A stretch of 9,133 nucleotides of DNA from Actinomycetes bacterium (GTDB lineage Bacteria; Actinomycetota; Acidimicrobiia; Acidimicrobiales; Acidimicrobiaceae), in contig JAKASN010000040.1 in the NCBI GenBank assembly GCA_021819025.1, positions 1-9,133 on the forward strand, read 5' to 3'. The translations under genes were made by a program, and so were the position numbers. The notes under the pieces are model-generated. The model did no database searches and was not told the DNA's origin. It saw only the letters and a program-made list of their open reading frames with translations. Positions 6,301-9,133 of the stretch are shown in pieces (position 1 is the first letter of the stretch; every line of letters starts with the position of its first letter).

Positions 6301-8124
6301 TTGCACGAATTTGATCGGTTCCCTCACCGGCGTCGCTTCCTCCACCGGATTACAAAGCTCGCTTCGCCCTACGCATCGTTGCTTGTCGCGCTTCTTTTGA
6401 GCTTGATCTTGCTCCCCGGGCCCTCGCTTGAGGCCAAGGAAGGTCACCCCGCCAACCTTGCGGCAAAGCTTTCCGCGTTGCCGGTCAGCGCTTCCTTAGC
6501 ATCGACGGCTACCCAGCAGGGCTACTGGCTCGTCGCCGCAGACGGAGGCATCTTTAGCTTCGGCGATGCGCAGTTTTACGGCTCCACCGGCAATATCCAC
6601 CTCAACCAGCCCATTGTGGGCATGGCATCCACCCCCGACGGACATGGTTACTGGCTCGTCGCAAAAGACGGAGGCATCTTTAGCTTCGGTGATGCGCCAT
6701 TTTTAGGCTCGCTCGGTTCCATGCCGATAGGACAGAACATCGTGGGCATGGCATCCACGCCCGATGGAAAAGGGTATTGGCTGGCAAGTTCCCAAGGTGC
6801 GGTCTTCAACTTTGGCGATGCTGCCTTCGGTGGCTCCATGGGAGGAGTGAATCTCGTCGCGCCGGTGGTGGGAATCCACGGCACTGCTGATGGAAGGGGC
6901 TACTATCTCGTCGCGGCCGACGGAGGCATCTTCACCTTTGGCGATGCGGCCTTCGACGGTTCCATCGGCGGACATCCCCTCAATCAGCCCGTGGTGGGAA
7001 TCGCACCTTCAGCGAGTGCGGGGGGCTATTGGGAGTTTGCCCGCGATGGCGGCGTCTTTACATTTGGCGATGCTACTTTCGACGGTTCGATGGGAAGTGT
7101 CAAGCTCAATCAGCCCGTGGTGGGGGGATCCATAGTTGGATCCGACCCCACCATCTCTCTCGCCGGCCCGGGCCTAACCCCGCCGCCATCCAAACTGGTG
7201 GCGATCTTTTACTATCCCTGGTGGGGGACGATGCCCCCGGATCTCACTTGGATGCACTGGAATCAGAATGGACACTTGCCGCAGTACAACGACTTGGCCT
7301 CGGACTTTTTCCCCGTCGGAGGCCCCTACAGTGAATCCGTGCCCTCTACGCTGGCACGCCAAATGTCGGATATCTCCGGCGCGGGGATAAATCAGATCGT
7401 CTCGTCGTGGTGGGGTCAGGGCTCCATCGAGGATCAGCGCCTTAGCGTGGTGGTTCCCGCCGCTCGAGCCGATGGCCTCAGCGTTGCGGTCCACATCGAG
7501 GACTACGCCGGCCGCAGCCCCCAAAGTGTCCAAAGCGACATCAACTACCTCAAGGCTAAGTGGGGCATCAACACTTTCTATATCTGGGATTCCCAGCAAT
7601 ATAGCGCCGCGGAGTGGGCTCCCTATATCAAGGCGCTATCCGGGGTGACCATCTACGCCACCGGGGATCCAGGCGAGATGCAAACCGGAGCATTTGAGAG
7701 CTTTGCTGTGGCGAGCGGCTTCAACGGTATCTACACCTACGAGGTCTATGACGAGCAAGCCTCCGATTTCGCCCCGGTGTGTACCCAGGCCCATGCCTAC
7801 GGTCTGTTGTGCTCACCGAGCGTCGGACCAGGTTTCATCGACGACCGCGCCAACAACGACACTCGTTACCGCTCTCGTCAAAATGGCGCCGTGTATGACT
7901 CGCTCTGGGCGGGCGCGGTAAATGCCCATCCCGATAGCATCAGCATTACCAGCTACAACGAGTGGCATGAGGGTACCCAGATCGAAGCAGCCCAAGCAAT
8001 GTGCATTCCCAACTATTGCTACCACAACTACAACGGAGCCTGGGGACTTAGTGGTGCGGCGGCCTCCAACGCCTATCTTGAGAGGACCGCGCAATGGGTG
8101 TCGCTCTTTCATAACGGTCTCTAA
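6301..8124 (+). CDS. Secreted GH99-family endo-alpha-mannosidase with propeller-type repeats
   Basis: From TTG 6301 this is a 607-residue exported protein. The frame is open back to TTG 6244. A basic N-terminus (R-R-R-F-L-H-R) and a long hydrophobic helix to about residue 42 form a Sec or possibly Tat signal. Residues 74-283 are five tandem 42-residue repeats (G-Y-W-L-V-A, D-G-G-I-F-x-F-G-D-A, G-S-x-G, N-Q-P-V-V-G), probably a beta-propeller. From about 298 to 570 is a glycoside hydrolase family 99 domain: I-F-Y-Y-P-W-W-G, H-I-E-D-Y-A-G-R-S-P, S-V-G-P-G-F-I-D, and I-T-S-Y-N-E-W-H-E-G-T-Q-I-E near 548-561. The two Glu of N-E-W-H-E (E554, E557) match the catalytic pair known in bacterial GH99. 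The family cleaves alpha-mannans or glucosyl-mannose glycans internally. The substrate here is unknown. Confidence 0.85.
   Translation: MHEFDRFPHRRRFLHRITKLASPYASLLVALLLSLILLPGPSLEAKEGHPANLAAKLSALPVSASLASTATQQGYWLVAADGGIFSFGDAQFYGSTGNIHLNQPIVGMASTPDGHGYWLVAKDGGIFSFGDAPFLGSLGSMPIGQNIVGMASTPDGKGYWLASSQGAVFNFGDAAFGGSMGGVNLVAPVVGIHGTADGRGYYLVAADGGIFTFGDAAFDGSIGGHPLNQPVVGIAPSASAGGYWEFARDGGVFTFGDATFDGSMGSVKLNQPVVGGSIVGSDPTISLAGPGLTPPPSKLVAIFYYPWWGTMPPDLTWMHWNQNGHLPQYNDLASDFFPVGGPYSESVPSTLARQMSDISGAGINQIVSSWWGQGSIEDQRLSVVVPAARADGLSVAVHIEDYAGRSPQSVQSDINYLKAKWGINTFYIWDSQQYSAAEWAPYIKALSGVTIYATGDPGEMQTGAFESFAVASGFNGIYTYEVYDEQASDFAPVCTQAHAYGLLCSPSVGPGFIDDRANNDTRYRSRQNGAVYDSLWAGAVNAHPDSISITSYNEWHEGTQIEAAQAMCIPNYCYHNYNGAWGLSGAAASNAYLERTAQWVSLFHNGL
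6520..7149 (+). repeat. Five tandem 126-bp coding repeats (42-residue units)
   Basis: Units begin at 6520, 6646, 6772, 6898 and 7024, exactly 126 bases apart. Each encodes G-Y-(W/Y) at its start, then G-(G/A)-(I/V)-F-x-F-G-D-A and G-S-x-G. Neighbouring units share long DNA identity (for example the first two around GACGGAGGCATCTTTAGCTT), which suggests fairly recent duplication or gene conversion. The third unit is the most divergent (S-S-Q-G-A-V-F-N-F). Confidence 0.85.
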
Positions 8125-8365
8125 CGAGTGCGGGTGGCGCGGCGCTTTTTCTTGAGGTCTTGGCATCGGCCCGAAGCGGCCTGAAGCGTAGGAAAGGGCC
8201 TCGCGAAGGAGACGACGCGATAGATCCATGGGGCCGTCAGGGCAAAATTAGCGTGCAAAAGAGGCATCGAGTGCAGGCGCTGATGCGCGGAATTCCCGGT
8301 TAGCCCAGGGTTCTCGCAGTGGAGCTAGCACCACCAAATCCACCTGGAGTGCTGATGGCTGTCGC

Positions 8366-8948
8366 TCAGAGATCTGCGGTGATCTCGCGCACGGCTTCGA
8401 ATGAGCTAAGCGCGTCCGGACCCACCGGGGCCACCGAGAGCATTGTCACCCCGGCCTCCTTGAACGCCGCGATGCGCTCGGCGACATAGCTCCGTGGTCC
8501 AACGAGATTGGCGCCACGGACAAAATCCAGCGGAATCGCCTCCGCAGCCTCCGCTTTTTTACCCGCCAGATAGAGCTGCTGCACCTCCTTGGCGGCTTTT
8601 TCGTAACCGTAGCGCTGTGCGAGTTCATTGTAGAAGTTCTTCCCCGGTGCACCCATGCCTCCGATATAAAGTGCCATGGATGGCCGCGCCAGGTCCAGGT
8701 AGCCGTCGACATTCTCACCGATGGCCACCAAGCCGCCTGCGACGATCTCAAGCTTGGAGAGGTTTCGCGGCCGCCGGGAACCGCCAGCGGCGAGCGCCGC
8801 CAGCGGCGAGCGCCGCCCCCCAAACTTTTGGCGCCATTTCAGGGAGAAAAAATACCGGCATCCAGCCGTCGGCTATCTCGGCGGTAAGCTCGACGTTCTT
8901 GGGACCTATTGCCGCGACAAAGATCGGTATTTCCGGCTCTCCTAACAC
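8366..8948 (-). pseudogene. Truncated, frameshifted luciferase-like (F420-type) monooxygenase
   Basis: Two minus-strand frames join into the C-terminal half of a luciferase-like monooxygenase, a flavin or F420-dependent TIM-barrel oxidoreductase common in Actinobacteria. The first (8948 down to 8748) contains I-P-I-F-V-A-A-I-G-P-K-N-V and A-E-I-A-D-G-W-M-P. The second (8731 and just upstream, down to 8366) contains V-A-I-G-E-N-V-D-G-Y-L and ends after a G-P-x-S-Y-V-A-E-R-I-A-A-F-K-E-A-G-V helix. The break is caused by a 16-bp tandem duplication at 8781-8812; with one copy removed the frame runs through cleanly. Upstream of 8948 the frame meets a stop at once, and the N-terminal half (roughly 150 residues or more) is missing. 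The downstream copy is therefore a remnant, broken twice unless the duplication is a sequencing or assembly error. Confidence 0.85.
8781..8817. repeat. 16-bp tandem duplication causing a frameshift
   Basis: The unit CCGCCAGCGGCGAGCG occurs at 8781-8796 and again at 8797-8812, followed by a third partial copy CCGCC (8813-8817). Sixteen is not a multiple of three. Deleting one copy joins the two halves of the oxidoreductase remnant in frame, giving A-A-L-A-A-G-G-S-R-R across the junction. Short GC-rich tandem repeats arise by slippage and can revert. Confidence 0.9.
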
Positions 8949-9045
8949 TCATGTGGATCCCCCGAGCCACCTAATCGGGGAATAACCCCAGCACAATCGT
9001 GACTTTCGGGTCTGAAAAAAGCATTAGAAGAAACGCGCACGGTTT

Positions 9046-9133
9046 GTCGGGTAGGCACGGCCCATTGCTGGGCCGCACCCCCCTAAGAACCGGACTGGAG
9101 AATTTCTAACTCATCCGGCTCAAGCCTTATGAA
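9046..9133 (-). mobile_element. 3' end of a group II intron (domains V and VI), partial
   Basis: On the minus strand, 9121-9087 has the form of group II intron domain V. The outer helix GAGCCGGA/TCCGGTTC closes a stem with a GAAA tetraloop, the AGC catalytic triad is at the start of the helix, and the length is 35 bases against the usual 34. The distal helix is imperfect. Directly after it, 9086-9046 folds as domain VI: TTAGGGGGG, then CGGCCCA-GCAA-TGGGCCG, then CCTACCCGAC, where a single A unpaired between CC(T) and CCC would be the branch-point adenosine. The intron should end at 9046 (…CCCGAC). Domains I-IV and any reverse transcriptase/maturase gene lie beyond the right edge. The 3' flanking sequence begins AAACCGTGCG. 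Confidence 0.7.

Noticed and set aside
8141..8150. Intrinsic terminator after the GH99 gene (T-run at 8146-8150)
   Set aside because: I could not find a credible stem before the T-run; only short self-complementary GCGC without room for a loop.
7174..8229. Minus-strand open frames across the GH99 region
   Set aside because: They overlap strongly conserved GH99 motifs on the plus strand and have no ribosome binding site or recognisable product.
8781..8817. CRISPR-like or regulatory tandem repeat
   Set aside because: Only two full 16-bp copies with no spacers, inside a coding remnant; a simple duplication explains it.
8748..8985. Separate small plus-strand genes at the right end
   Set aside because: The minus strand carries clear luciferase-like monooxygenase motifs over the same bases, so these are shadows.
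9058..9118. Two hairpins read as a plus-strand terminator
   Set aside because: Read on the minus strand they match group II intron domains VI and V in order, including the GAAA loop and the branch-point region, which explains both better.

Overview
This window looks like a chromosomal segment from a GC-rich actinobacterium. I lean toward Acidimicrobiia or a relative, but that is inference. The hints are a SigK/RskA-type ECF sigma and anti-sigma pair, a remnant of a luciferase-like (F420-type) oxidoreductase, frequent GTG/TTG starts, possible leaderless genes, and a secreted protein with the G-Y-W-L-V-A / D-G-G-I-F / F-G-D-A repeats common in actinobacterial surface proteins. The right end, and possibly the left, looks like accessory sequence.

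Layout. Positions 1-1008 hold no gene I can recognise, only short open stretches in several frames. From 1051 to 2401 on the minus strand lies a two-gene operon: an ECF sigma factor followed by an overlapping RskA-type zinc anti-sigma factor. Divergent from it, 2598-4677 on the plus strand is a three-gene operon: a secreted type-1 copper protein (cupredoxin), a membrane-targeted ferritin-like protein, and a Tat/lipoprotein ferritin-like paralogue. It ends at a perfect 20-bp hairpin. A possible SigK-like promoter (TAATCC-N16-CCGAAT) precedes the cupredoxin gene.

Downstream on the plus strand come a DUF3293 protein (probably leaderless), an unrecognised 140-residue protein with a C-terminal helix-turn-helix, and a large secreted enzyme joining five 42-residue propeller-type repeats to a GH99 endo-alpha-mannosidase domain. 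Positions 8125-8365 hold nothing I can assign. On the minus strand, 8366-8948 is a luciferase-like monooxygenase pseudogene. It has lost its N-terminal half and is frameshifted by an exact 16-bp tandem duplication. The last 88 bases are the 3' end (domains V and VI) of a minus-strand group II intron whose body lies beyond the window.

How the genes may work together: the most interesting unit is 1051-4677. An envelope-stress type sigma/anti-sigma switch faces an operon of exported copper and probable di-metal proteins. This suggests a regulated extracytoplasmic metal or redox module (electron transfer, iron oxidation or storage, or peroxide/copper defence). The function is inferred; only the architecture and metal-ligand motifs are seen directly.
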